This document shows positions 38,887 through 47,975 of a stretch of DNA of 64,000 bases, one piece after another. The stretch spans positions 62,001-126,000 of the forward strand of contig JACRMH010000003.1 in NCBI GenBank assembly GCA_016219545.1, read 5' to 3'. The notes under the pieces are model-generated. The model worked only from the letters and a program-made list of their open reading frames with translations, was not told the DNA's origin and ran no database searches. Every line of letters starts with the position of its first letter. The first letter of the stretch is position 1. Origin of the DNA: Chloroflexota bacterium (GTDB lineage: Bacteria; Chloroflexota; Anaerolineae; Anaerolineales; Villigracilaceae). A program made the translations under genes and the position numbers.

Positions 38887-41388
38887 TTATCTCGCAGAGT
38901 CAACTATAGGTAAAAAGACGGTTCGATACAATGCGTCATGTTCGTCTTTATGACAAAACATCATGATCATCAATGAACCACCTTGATAATTTGCCATCGC
39001 AATATCAACCGGGCGGCCGTTGGATGTGGAAGTGTAAAGCGTCCACTTCAAGCTGTTCTCGCTGCGCTGCCCCGCGCTTATTGGGGCTGTATCCAATCCG
39101 CGATACCCATAAGCGCTTAATGAAAACCAGTCCTTCAATTCGGCAACGCCAATATCCACCTTAACGATCCCTATTTGTGTTATATCCAGGGGTGAACTTC
39201 CACGCGCCAAAAAACCATCCCCAAAGCCATACCAGTCTTCCGGGACATCTACAGAGACTCCCATTACTTTGATCGTATCCAATGAAAGCAAAGGACTGCC
39301 CGTATAAGGAGTGAGGAAGGCAACCTCTTTCTGCCCATTCAAACAATCGCGGCTTGGCTCAACGGCGGGATCTTTAAGGAACGCCAGGACTGTATCCATC
39401 GCACATCCGCCCGAAGCCGTTGGGGTATGTCCCTGGTTGGGAAACTCGAAATAATAACTTTTGCTTAACTGCCCCGCAACTTGTTTGCCATAAAACGGCG
39501 GCGTGGCTGAGTCGTACTTGCCGGCGATGACCAACGTGGGTATATCGCTGGTGACCGGGTTATTTTCCCCATACGCAGGCGGGACTGCCCCCCATGACTT
39601 GCATGTTTTGAATATATCGTCTGCGTCGCCATAAAATGGAAGCAGCGCGTATTCCTTGATATCCTCGCGGGAGGCGGCCTTTCCAAGTTCATCCACTGTT
39701 GTAGCGAGGATATGCTCATGACATATCATGGAGACGTATAAACCCGGATTAATATCTTCAAACGCAAAAGGCAGGGAATACTCCGCCGCGATCAAAGTGG
39801 AATAATCGCCGTCCCTAACGCGATAGATGGTCTGCGGGGCGGTGTTTATCAGGTATGAATTTTTTAACGACCCTAGAATAATGGAAGTAAGCGTGGAACC
39901 AGTCACTGATTCAGTCACTTCTCCGATCTCAAGCGCGGATGTGGTGACTGTAACGGGATTTGCATTCAGTTCGTTCACAAGATCGTGAAATACCGTTTCA
40001 AGATTGGGATAGGCGCCATTACATTCCGGGGATGCGGCGCAAGAATCGAACATTGCGCGAAGCGCGGATTCCATCACCAGCGGATATTCGGCAAAAAGAT
40101 TCGCATCCACTGGAACGACAGAATCCAGTATGACGGATTGCACAATCTCGGGATAGTCGCGCATGGTGACCAGCGCAAGCCGCGTTCCGTAAGATGCGCC
40201 GTATAAATTAACTTTTTGGTAACCCAAAACGGCAAGAATATCCTTCAAATCTGCTGCGCTTGCGACGGTTGTATAAGCGTTCAAGTCCACGTTTAGCGCG
40301 CTCAATAATCCACTGCAGGATAAAAAAGCATTGGAATAAACCATCTTGCGGGCGTCACTGGGAATCAATCCATGAATATCCTGCGAATACGCTTTGGTCA
40401 ATTCATCGCATTTGAGGGCAGGTACGGATAGTCCAGTTCCACGTTGGTCGAAAACAATAAAATCGCGTTCCGCGAGAAAAGGCATCACCAAATTTTCATA
40501 GGCCTGTGCGCTCAATTCAACGGCTCCGGCCCCTGGTCCGCCTTGCAGGAACATCACCGGAACCGATTCGGGACTTTCACTCGCGCTGTGATAAACCGCG
40601 AACGCCAATTTGATCGTATGAGACGAGTCGCCTGTGCGGTCTTCCGGCACGACCACGTATCCGCAATCTACATCTGCTCCTATAGGGACTTCAAAATTAC
40701 AGGATGACCTCTCGACGAGAGGGGTGTAGAACACTGTAGGGATGGGGCTTGGAACGGCGGTGGGAGGTGCAAGCGTGAACGTGGGCGTGTCAACGATTAA
40801 TGGGATAAGCGTTTCAGTAGAAGTGGTTGCAGCCAGAGGATCAGACATGGATACCATCGGCTGGGGTGAGTTCAAGAAGAAAACATACACAATTCCCACA
40901 CCGCAAACCATTAACAACATAGCTCCCACTACAGATAACACGAGAAACTGGTTTATATTTTTCTTCTTTGATTTTCCTTTTTGGGGAGCAGGGATTTGAT
41001 GCGGCTTTTTATCAGTGGCTTCCGACGGAATACTTTTTACTTTACTTTCATTCACCGGCGGGGATGTTGTAACAGGCGCTGGTGGCTTTGGAGCGTTTAT
41101 GGGAGGAACGGCTGGCGGCGCAGCTCGCGCGGCTGGCGATACCGAAACGGGCTTGGATAATCCCGCCAACTGCTTGATGGCTTCCGCGTTGTTGGGGTTG
41201 AGAGTCAAAACGCGGCGCAGACAATATTCGCGCTGGTCTGGCGCGGAACAACTCATCGCAAGGAAATACCATCCCCGCTCTGACGATGGATTTTCCTTGA
41301 CCGCTTGGGCAAACAGGGATGTTGCGCGCGCTATATCGCCTGATTTGGCTGCCGAGATTCCCGCTTTAAGAAGTTCATCTTCCGACAT
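38887..41388 (-). CDS. TPR + TM + alpha/beta hydrolase with TAP-like C-terminal domain
   Basis: N-terminal TPR-like repeats; TM LVLSVVGAMLLMVCGVGIVYVFF; FLQGGPGAGAVEL, NLYGASYGTRLAL, TLVIAGKYDSATPPFYGKQVAGQL, FPNQGHTPTASGGCA. Confidence 0.88.
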   Translation of the reverse strand: MSEDELLKAGISAAKSGDIARATSLFAQAVKENPSSERGWYFLAMSCSAPDQREYCLRRVLTLNPNNAEAIKQLAGLSKPVSVSPAARAAPPAVPPINAPKPPAPVTTSPPVNESKVKSIPSEATDKKPHQIPAPQKGKSKKKNINQFLVLSVVGAMLLMVCGVGIVYVFFLNSPQPMVSMSDPLAATTSTETLIPLIVDTPTFTLAPPTAVPSPIPTVFYTPLVERSSCNFEVPIGADVDCGYVVVPEDRTGDSSHTIKLAFAVYHSASESPESVPVMFLQGGPGAGAVELSAQAYENLVMPFLAERDFIVFDQRGTGLSVPALKCDELTKAYSQDIHGLIPSDARKMVYSNAFLSCSGLLSALNVDLNAYTTVASAADLKDILAVLGYQKVNLYGASYGTRLALVTMRDYPEIVQSVILDSVVPVDANLFAEYPLVMESALRAMFDSCAASPECNGAYPNLETVFHDLVNELNANPVTVTTSALEIGEVTESVTGSTLTSIILGSLKNSYLINTAPQTIYRVRDGDYSTLIAAEYSLPFAFEDINPGLYVSMICHEHILATTVDELGKAASREDIKEYALLPFYGDADDIFKTCKSWGAVPPAYGENNPVTSDIPTLVIAGKYDSATPPFYGKQVAGQLSKSYYFEFPNQGHTPTASGGCAMDTVLAFLKDPAVEPSRDCLNGQKEVAFLTPYTGSPLLSLDTIKVMGVSVDVPEDWYGFGDGFLARGSSPLDITQIGIVKVDIGVAELKDWFSLSAYGYRGLDTAPISAGQRSENSLKWTLYTSTSNGRPVDIAMANYQGGSLMIMMFCHKDEHDALYRTVFLPIVDSAR

Positions 41389-41539
41389 CGCTCCTCCTCC
41401 TTCTTGATGGAATATATTCTAACTCACTTTGTACAGCCATCCGGGCATTTGGATACATAAGTTCGCTCCTCACAACGACATATTGAGAATTGTTGACAAA
41501 TTTTCAAGAATCCCGAAAATCTGTGGTAAACTCTTGCCG

Positions 41540-41622
41540 CTCTCAATGGAGGGCAATTTTTTTGGGAAATTGTTTTGGTAACTCTAAACTGTAAGCCCGA
41601 TGAAAAATATCCGGGCTTTTTT
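41540..41622 (+). ncRNA. Candidate small RNA or attenuated leader upstream of DEAD-box helicase
   Basis: Extended -10 TGgTAAACT at 41524-41532, hairpin CAATTTttttgggAAATTG, terminator AAGCCCG...CGGGCTTTTTT ending about 41622. Confidence 0.45.
41593..41622 (+). terminator. Intrinsic terminator
   Basis: AAGCCCG-atgaaaaatatc-CGGGCTTTTTT. Confidence 0.8.
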
Positions 41623-41795
41623 GTTGGGCGGGTTTACTTGAAAAAGTAAACTGGGTTGGCAAGAAGGAAGTTGAACGGAGTCATCGAAACATCCCCCTAT
41701 TAGTGTCAATTGCATATAACTTTTGGTTGAGTACTCCCGCATGTTTTTTACGGGACTATCGAGACTAACATGCGTGCAATTACAAAAGGATTAAG

Positions 41796-43469
41796 ATGAC
41801 AACCGAATTTACTTCTTTAAACCTGCGCCCAGAGCTGGAGCAGGCCATCGTCGAACTCGGCTATGTAACGCCGACCCCCATTCAAGAAGGCATGATCCCC
41901 CTCATGCTCACAGGCGTGGACGTTATTGGTCAGGCCCAAACAGGCACTGGCAAAACCGCCGCCTTCGCACTCCCCATTCTTCACAACTATATCCATCAAA
42001 GACTGCCGCAAGCACTTGTGCTCGCGCCTACACGCGAACTTGCCGTTCAAGTTGCCGCCGCGATGGAACAATATGGCAAACATCTCAAAGCGCGTGTGCT
42101 CGCGGTTTATGGCGGACAACCTTACGGTCCGCAGGTCAACCAGCTCAAACGCGGTGTGGATATTGTCGTCGGCACACCCGGCCGCATCATTGACTTGATG
42201 GAACGCAAGGTGCTCGACCTGAGCATGGTCAAATCTGTTGTGCTCGATGAAGCCGATGAAATGCTCAACATGGGGTTTATCGAACCAGTCGAAGAAATTC
42301 TTTCTGCGACTCCTTCCACCCGGCAGACTGCTCTCTTTAGCGCGACCCTGCCCGTGAGAATCCGCTCCCTCGCAGACCGCTTCATGCGTGACCCTCAATC
42401 TGTCACCATTAAAAAAGCGACAATGACTCTTGCCGGGACCGAGCAACGCTATTACCTCGTCCATGAGGGAGACAAGTTATCAGCGCTGACCAATCTCTTC
42501 GAGATCGAACCAATTACCAGCGCGTTGATATTCGTCCGCACTCGCGTGGAGACCGGCCAGTTAGCCAGTCAACTCTCTGCACGTGGATTCCCCGCCGAAG
42601 CATTGAATGGCGATCTCGAACAAAATGCCCGTGAGCAGATCCTCGGCCGGTTCCGCAGTGGTCAAATTAAAGTTTTGGTCGCCACCGATGTCGCCGCACG
42701 CGGACTTGACATTGATAATATTTCGCACGTCTTCAATTACCAATTGCCCGATGACGCCGAAGTGTATGTACATCGCATTGGCCGCACCGGCCGCGCTGGA
42801 AAGACCGGCATTGCCATTTCATTATTTTCGCCGCGTGAAAAACGCCGCCTGCGCGAGATCGAACACATGACCAAACAGGCGCTGACGCTTGCGAAGCTCC
42901 CCACCTCAGCCGATATCATGCAGCACCGTGAAAATCAAGTGCTGGAGCAAATGAAGATTTGGCTCGGCCGCGGACGTTACCAGCGCGAGCGTGAATTGAT
43001 CGCGCGTTTGGTGGAAGAAGGTAATGACCCCATGGAACTTGCAGCAGCCGCTCTGAAATTGGCGCGCTCTTCCGAAAAACAACGCCCCGTTGCGAACGTC
43101 GCTGAAGTGGTGGCAGAGAGCCGCCCATCCCATCGCGGCGAACGTGAACGTGGTGAATATGGACGCGGCAAACCTCAAGGCAGGGATGCCCGACGCGGCG
43201 ACCGTGATTCAGTCAACAAGAGAGTCTCGCACGAAGCAGGCATGGTGCGCTTGAAATTGAACAAAGGCAAAGAGAACGGCGTTCGCCCGAATGACATCGT
43301 CGGCACGATCGCGCATCACGCCGATATTCCGGGTAGTTCCATCGGCAAGATCCGCATCGAAGATAAATTCACTTATGTGGATGTACCTGAAGATTTGGTC
43401 GAGAAGGTCTTGAAGCACAACGGCAATTATAGAATCGGAAAAGATAAGTTCACTTTGGTGAAATCGTAA
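41796..43469 (+). CDS. deaD: DEAD-box RNA helicase with C-terminal DbpA-like RNA-binding domain
   Basis: AQTGTGKTAAFALP, VLDEADEMLNMGF, HRIGRTGRAGKTG; C-terminal GIAHHADIPGSSIGKIRIEDKFTYVDVPE-like region. Confidence 0.95.
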   Translation: MTTEFTSLNLRPELEQAIVELGYVTPTPIQEGMIPLMLTGVDVIGQAQTGTGKTAAFALPILHNYIHQRLPQALVLAPTRELAVQVAAAMEQYGKHLKARVLAVYGGQPYGPQVNQLKRGVDIVVGTPGRIIDLMERKVLDLSMVKSVVLDEADEMLNMGFIEPVEEILSATPSTRQTALFSATLPVRIRSLADRFMRDPQSVTIKKATMTLAGTEQRYYLVHEGDKLSALTNLFEIEPITSALIFVRTRVETGQLASQLSARGFPAEALNGDLEQNAREQILGRFRSGQIKVLVATDVAARGLDIDNISHVFNYQLPDDAEVYVHRIGRTGRAGKTGIAISLFSPREKRRLREIEHMTKQALTLAKLPTSADIMQHRENQVLEQMKIWLGRGRYQRERELIARLVEEGNDPMELAAAALKLARSSEKQRPVANVAEVVAESRPSHRGERERGEYGRGKPQGRDARRGDRDSVNKRVSHEAGMVRLKLNKGKENGVRPNDIVGTIAHHADIPGSSIGKIRIEDKFTYVDVPEDLVEKVLKHNGNYRIGKDKFTLVKS

Positions 43470-43594
43470 TCTGATCTTTCGCAAGAGGAATGATGTCACC
43501 TGTAGGAAGACATCATTCCTCTCGCAATCCAATTGAGCGGGGCGCATTGACATTCCCAAATGCGTCAGGTAGAATACGCTTCGCCTTATCAAAA

Positions 43595-43667
43595 GGGCCT
43601 GTAGCGCAGTTGGGAGCGCGCCTCAATCGCACTGAGGAGGTCAGGGGTTCGAATCCCCTCAGGTCCA
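43595..43667 (+). tRNA. tRNA-Ala, anticodon CGC
   Basis: GGGCCTG/CAGGTCC acceptor, CCTCA-ATCGCAC-TGAGG anticodon arm, AGGGG-TTCGAAT-CCCCT. Confidence 0.93.
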
Positions 43668-43669
43668 CT

Positions 43670-43738
43670 GTTCAGTGATCAGTAACCGGTTATCAGTCGC
43701 TGAACAAATCTGATCGCTGGTTACTTAAAAACTGATAA
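43670..43738. repeat. Inverted/direct ATCAGT-type repeat between the two tRNA-Ala genes
   Basis: TTCAGTGATCAGTAACCGGTTATCAGTCGCTGAA palindrome followed by CTGATCGCTGGTTAC...ACTGATAAC. Confidence 0.65.
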
Positions 43739-43748
43739 CGAATAATAT

Positions 43749-43821
43749 GGGCCCATAGCGCAGTTGGGAGCGCGTCTCAATGGCATTGAGAAGGTCGAGG
43801 GTTCGAATCCCTCTGGGTCCA
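43749..43821 (+). tRNA. tRNA-Ala, anticodon GGC
   Basis: GGGCCCA/TGGGTCC acceptor, TCTCA-ATGGCAT-TGAGA anticodon arm, GAGGG-TTCGAAT-CCCTC. Confidence 0.93.
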
Positions 43822-43840
43822 CTAAATATTAAAAAGTCAT

Positions 43841-44113
43841 GGCAGGAGTAGTAGGTTAACCCGTCAGCGAGTTGGGAGAGTGAGGTGGAAGCCCAGCGTC
43901 AGTGTCAACGGGACACTAATCCCCTAAAGGGGACTTCGAAACCGAACTCGCCTGTTTCTCGAAAGAGGACTTCGCTGATGAAGAAATGTAGTCAGTGACG
44001 GGAAAGCCCGTTATAGCAAATCAAAGTGACGTTAGTATCTAACGTAATTTGGGTGGTACCGCGGAGCGCGCAGCGTCCTTCGTCCCTATTTGTGGATGAA
44101 GGATTTTTTTTAT
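43841..44113 (+). promoter_or_regulatory. T-box leader of ilvE; predicted specifier CTC (Leu)
   Basis: Conserved GGGTGGTACCGCGG at 44051-44064; stem I CAGG-AGTAGTA-GGTT...AACC-GAA-CTC-G-CCTG; terminator TCCTTCGTCC...GGATGAAGGATTTTTTTT. Confidence 0.9.
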
Positions 44114-44126
44114 CCAGGAGACTCGA

Positions 44127-45050
44127 ATGGCAATATCGAAGACGGAATGGATCTGGCATAACGGTCAATTTGTAAAATGGGATGACGCAAACGTCCACAT
44201 TACGACGCATGCCTTGCATTACGGTTCAAGTGTGTTCGAAGGAATTCGGTCATACTCAACCAAAGCTGGTCCAGCAATTCTGGGACTTGATCCTCACGTA
44301 CAGAGACTGTTCGACTCATGCCGCGTCATGCGCATGGATCTGCCATATACACAGGAACAGACTTCTTCCGCCATTATTGAAACCGTGCGCCGTAATGGAC
44401 TGGATGCCTGTTATATCCGTCCATTGGCGTACAAAGGCACAGGGACGATCACCCTGGATGCGCGCGGCGCCCAAACTGAATTTGCCATCATGGCCTTTGA
44501 CTTTGGCCGACTGCTTGGCACGGATGGAATTGAGAATGGCGTGGATGTAATGGTCAGCAGTTGGCGGCGCATGGCCCCAGACACCCACGCTGGCATGACC
44601 AAGGCCGGCGGCAACTATGTCAACTCTGGCTTTGTGACCATGGAAGCCAATGACCTGGGTTACATGGAAGGCATTACGCTGGATGTGAATGGACACGTCA
44701 GCGAAGGGAGCGGCGAGAATATCTTTGTTGTGTATCGCGGTGCGATTTACACTCCGCCTGTAGGCGCATCCATTTTATTGGGAGTAAATCGCAGTTACAT
44801 TATCACCCTCGCCCATGAGTTGGGGTATGAAGTCCGCGAAGATACTTTTCCGCGCGAGATGCTGTATGTAGCCGATGAACTCTTCTTCACAGGCACAGCC
44901 GTGGAAGTGACTCCCATCCGCTCGGTGGACAGGATCAAGATCGGGAACGGTGGGCGCGGCCCGGTCACGGAGAAAATCCAAAGTCAATTCTTTGGCATCA
45001 TCAGCGGAGACATCCCTGACAAACATGGCTGGATGACGCTGGTTAAATAA
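44127..45050 (+). CDS. ilvE: Branched-chain amino-acid aminotransferase
   Basis: HYGSSVFEGIRSY, AYKGTGTITLD, GSGENIFVV, DELFFTGTAVEVTPI. Confidence 0.96.
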   Translation: MAISKTEWIWHNGQFVKWDDANVHITTHALHYGSSVFEGIRSYSTKAGPAILGLDPHVQRLFDSCRVMRMDLPYTQEQTSSAIIETVRRNGLDACYIRPLAYKGTGTITLDARGAQTEFAIMAFDFGRLLGTDGIENGVDVMVSSWRRMAPDTHAGMTKAGGNYVNSGFVTMEANDLGYMEGITLDVNGHVSEGSGENIFVVYRGAIYTPPVGASILLGVNRSYIITLAHELGYEVREDTFPREMLYVADELFFTGTAVEVTPIRSVDRIKIGNGGRGPVTEKIQSQFFGIISGDIPDKHGWMTLVK

Positions 45051-45058
45051 CTCACCGT

Positions 45059-45128
45059 GATTCCCTGAGCGGTAGCGAAGGGTCTCTCCACCAACCTGAG
45101 AGGTTCTTCGCTATCGCTCAGAACGACA
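45059..45128. repeat. Family B inverted repeat
   Basis: CTGAGCGGTAGCGAAGGGTCTCTC...GAGAGGTTCTTCGCTATCGCTCAG. Confidence 0.75.
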
Positions 45129-45205
45129 CTATGGAAAGTAAGTAAATAATTTTAGAGTCTGGCAGCAAACTGTCAGACTCCAGAGAATCTAAAAAGGAGG
45201 CACGA

Positions 45206-45289
45206 ATGAAACCTAATATCCGCATCAACTTTATCTTCTGGAAACGGGGGCCTCTTCTTCCACGCCTCCTTACCACCAGACCCGCCTGA
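45206..45289 (+). CDS. Candidate leader peptide upstream of leuS (27 aa, MKPNIRINFIFWKRGPLLPRLLTTRPA)
   Basis: Strong RBS AAAAAGGAGG 5 nt before ATG; two Leu-Leu codon pairs (CTT CTT, CTC CTT); AAGGAGGC RBS is complementary to GCCTCCTT at 45264-45271. Confidence 0.6.
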   Translation: MKPNIRINFIFWKRGPLLPRLLTTRPA

Positions 45290-45332
45290 TAATTGGCTAT
45301 TGATATCTGAAACCGACATCAACGAGGAAAGA

Positions 45333-47801
45333 ATGACTGATATATATTACAACCATAAGGAAGTAGAAGCTAAATGGCAGAAGAAATGGGAAGCGGACAA
45401 GTTGTACCGCTCTGTCATTGATACATCCAAGCCGAAGCATTATGCACTGACGATGCTGCCCTACCCCAGCGGCGACCTGCACATTGGTCACTGGTTTTCG
45501 ATGATCCCACCGGATACTCGCGCGCGTTTCATGCGGATGAAGGGCTATAACGTGTTGTTCCCGATGGGCTTCGATGCGTTTGGTCTGCCTGCGGAAAATG
45601 CCGCCATCAAAGACGGCATCCACCCAATGAAGCGGACTTTCCAAAACATCGACCGTATGCGCACACAGATGAAGACCATGGGCACGATGTTCGATTGGGA
45701 ACGTGAAGTGATCTCTGCCTCGCCCGAATACTATAAATGGACTGAATGGTTCTTCATTCAATTGTATAAGCAGGGCTTGGCCTATCGCAAAATGTCTGCG
45801 GTGGATTGGTGCCCGCATTGCAACACAACTCTGGCGCGTGAGCAGGTCTGGGGCGACGACCGTCACTGCGAACGCTGCGGCACGCCTGTCATCAAAAAGA
45901 ATTTGGATCAGTGGTTCTTCAAGGCCACCAAATATGCCGACGAATTGTTGAACTTCGAGGGCATTGATTGGCCGCAGACGGTCAAGACCTTGCAGACGAA
46001 TTGGATTGATCGCAGCGAAGGCGCATCTGTAATTTTCAAAACTGAATTTGGAAATCACGATGTAGAAATATTCACCACCCGCCCTGATACATTATGGGGT
46101 GCGACCTTCATGGTATTCTCGCCAGAACATCCATTGGTGAGTGAAATTACCACGCCTGAAAATAAAGCCGCGGTCGAAGAATACAAAGCACAGGCCGCGC
46201 GCCAGACGGAAATTCAACGCGGCGCAGTGGACAAGGAAAAGACGGGCGTATTCACTGGCGCGTATGCCGTCAACCCGGTCAATCAGGCGCGCATTCCAAT
46301 TTGGATCGCGGACTATGTCATGATGTCCTATGGCACGGGCGCGATCATGGCTGTGCCTGCGCATGACGAACGCGATTTTGCTTTTGCCAAAAAGTATGAA
46401 CTGCCCATCGTCGAAGTGATCAGCCCTGAGGTAGGGGCGACTCGCGAGTCGCCCTTGGAATCCGCATATATCGGCGCAGGTGTCATGGTCAACTCAGGCA
46501 TATTCAACGGCACAAAAGTCAATACAGAAAAAGGCAGAAAGAATCCTGGCATTGCAAAAGTGTTGGATTGGATCGCCGAAAAGAAAATCGGCAAGGAGTC
46601 GGTTAACTATCGTTACCGCGATTGGTTGATCAGCCGTCAGCGCTATTGGGGCGCTCCGATCCCGATGGTCAATTGCGAGATTCACGGTTGGAATCCCGTG
46701 CCTGATGACCAACTGCCAGTGACATTACCCGAAGATGTGGAGTGGCGACCAACTGGCGAAAGCCCGTTGAAACTGCACCCGACCTGGAAGAATACCACCT
46801 GCCCCGTCTGTAACGGACCTGCCACGCGCGAGACTGATACGATGGACACATTCATGTGCTCGTCATGGTATCACTTGCGCTATCTGTCGCCGCATTACGA
46901 TCAAGGCCCATTCGACGAAGCCGAGTACAACTATTGGATGCCTGTTGACACGTACACGGGCGGCATCGAACACGCCACCATGCATTTGCTGTACACGCGC
47001 TTTTTCCATAAGGCGCTGCGCGATGCGGGCATCGTGGAAGGTCACGAGCCGATGCTGCAATTGCGCAATCAGGGCATGGTGCTGGGCGAAGACGGCGATA
47101 AGATGTCCAAGAGCAAGGGCAATGTGATCGCACCTGATGTGCTGGTGGATAAATACGGCGCGGATAGCGTGCGCGCCTATATCATGTTCTTTGCGCGTTG
47201 GGAAATGGGTGCGCCGTGGGACTCGCAGGGTATTGAAGGATCGGTGCGCTGGATCAGGCGTGTGTGGACATTGTTCACCGATCCGACTCAGCCGGCAACT
47301 GCTTCAGAAGAGGTGAAGAAGAATCTGCGCCGAAAGGTTCACCAAACTTTGCGCAAAGTAACCCGTGACTTCGAGAACTTTGAATTCAACACGATCATTT
47401 CATCCCTGATGGAATTGATGAATGAAATGTACAAGGCGCGTGAAGCTGGCGCGGCCGGCAGTGACGAGTGGAAGGAAGCCCAGGAAATCTATTTGAAGAT
47501 GATGGCTCCCGCCACACCGCACATCGCCGAAGAATTGTGGTCATATTTGGGCAAGCCATATTCAGTCCACACACAAGCCTGGCCGCAAGTAGATGAAGCT
47601 GCCACAAAGGAAGACTCCATCGAACTGCCCGTCCAGATCAACGGTAAGGTACGTGACCGAATCACCGTCCCAGCCGAAGCAACCGATGATCAGATCAAGT
47701 CCGCAGCATTAGCGAGTGAAGTGGTGCAAAAATTCCTGGAAGGTAAAGAGCCGAAGAAAGTGATCGTGGCGAACAAGAAACTGGTCAGTGTTGTAGTTTA
47801 G
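45333..47801 (+). CDS. leuS: Leucyl-tRNA synthetase
   Basis: MLPYPSGDLHIGHW, KMSKSKGN, LeuRS insertion DQWFFKATKYADELL. Start set at MTDIYYNHKEVEAKWQKKWEAD. Confidence 0.98.
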   Translation: MTDIYYNHKEVEAKWQKKWEADKLYRSVIDTSKPKHYALTMLPYPSGDLHIGHWFSMIPPDTRARFMRMKGYNVLFPMGFDAFGLPAENAAIKDGIHPMKRTFQNIDRMRTQMKTMGTMFDWEREVISASPEYYKWTEWFFIQLYKQGLAYRKMSAVDWCPHCNTTLAREQVWGDDRHCERCGTPVIKKNLDQWFFKATKYADELLNFEGIDWPQTVKTLQTNWIDRSEGASVIFKTEFGNHDVEIFTTRPDTLWGATFMVFSPEHPLVSEITTPENKAAVEEYKAQAARQTEIQRGAVDKEKTGVFTGAYAVNPVNQARIPIWIADYVMMSYGTGAIMAVPAHDERDFAFAKKYELPIVEVISPEVGATRESPLESAYIGAGVMVNSGIFNGTKVNTEKGRKNPGIAKVLDWIAEKKIGKESVNYRYRDWLISRQRYWGAPIPMVNCEIHGWNPVPDDQLPVTLPEDVEWRPTGESPLKLHPTWKNTTCPVCNGPATRETDTMDTFMCSSWYHLRYLSPHYDQGPFDEAEYNYWMPVDTYTGGIEHATMHLLYTRFFHKALRDAGIVEGHEPMLQLRNQGMVLGEDGDKMSKSKGNVIAPDVLVDKYGADSVRAYIMFFARWEMGAPWDSQGIEGSVRWIRRVWTLFTDPTQPATASEEVKKNLRRKVHQTLRKVTRDFENFEFNTIISSLMELMNEMYKAREAGAAGSDEWKEAQEIYLKMMAPATPHIAEELWSYLGKPYSVHTQAWPQVDEAATKEDSIELPVQINGKVRDRITVPAEATDDQIKSAALASEVVQKFLEGKEPKKVIVANKKLVSVVV
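46431..46455. repeat. Family C palindrome in frame inside leuS
   Basis: GTAGGGGCGACTCGCGAGTCGCCCT, translated VGATRESPL. Confidence 0.7.
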
Positions 47802-47817
47802 ATGAAAGCTAAATAAC

Positions 47818-47856
47818 AAAAACGCGGACTTTCTGAGAAGAAGGTCCGCGTTTTTT
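47818..47856 (+). terminator. leuS terminator
   Basis: AAAACGCGGACtttctgagaagaaGGTCCGCGTTTTTT. Confidence 0.88.
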
Positions 47857-47975
47857 GTTCTCCAATTTTCTTTTCACAAATAACCAACCAGTCTGTAAAA
47901 ATATTTATGAATGGGGCATCCAATAGTCATGTTGACATTTCAGATTATGAACATATACTTCAACCGGAGAAACAA

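Noticed and set aside
43490-43678. 62-aa ORF ending VAQLGARLNRTEEVRGSNPLRSTVQ
   Set aside because: Read-through of the tRNA-Ala gene; a well-known spurious-ORF pattern.
45297-46058. 253-aa minus-strand ORF inside leuS
   Set aside because: Antisense shadow ORF; no RBS; leuS is conserved on the plus strand.
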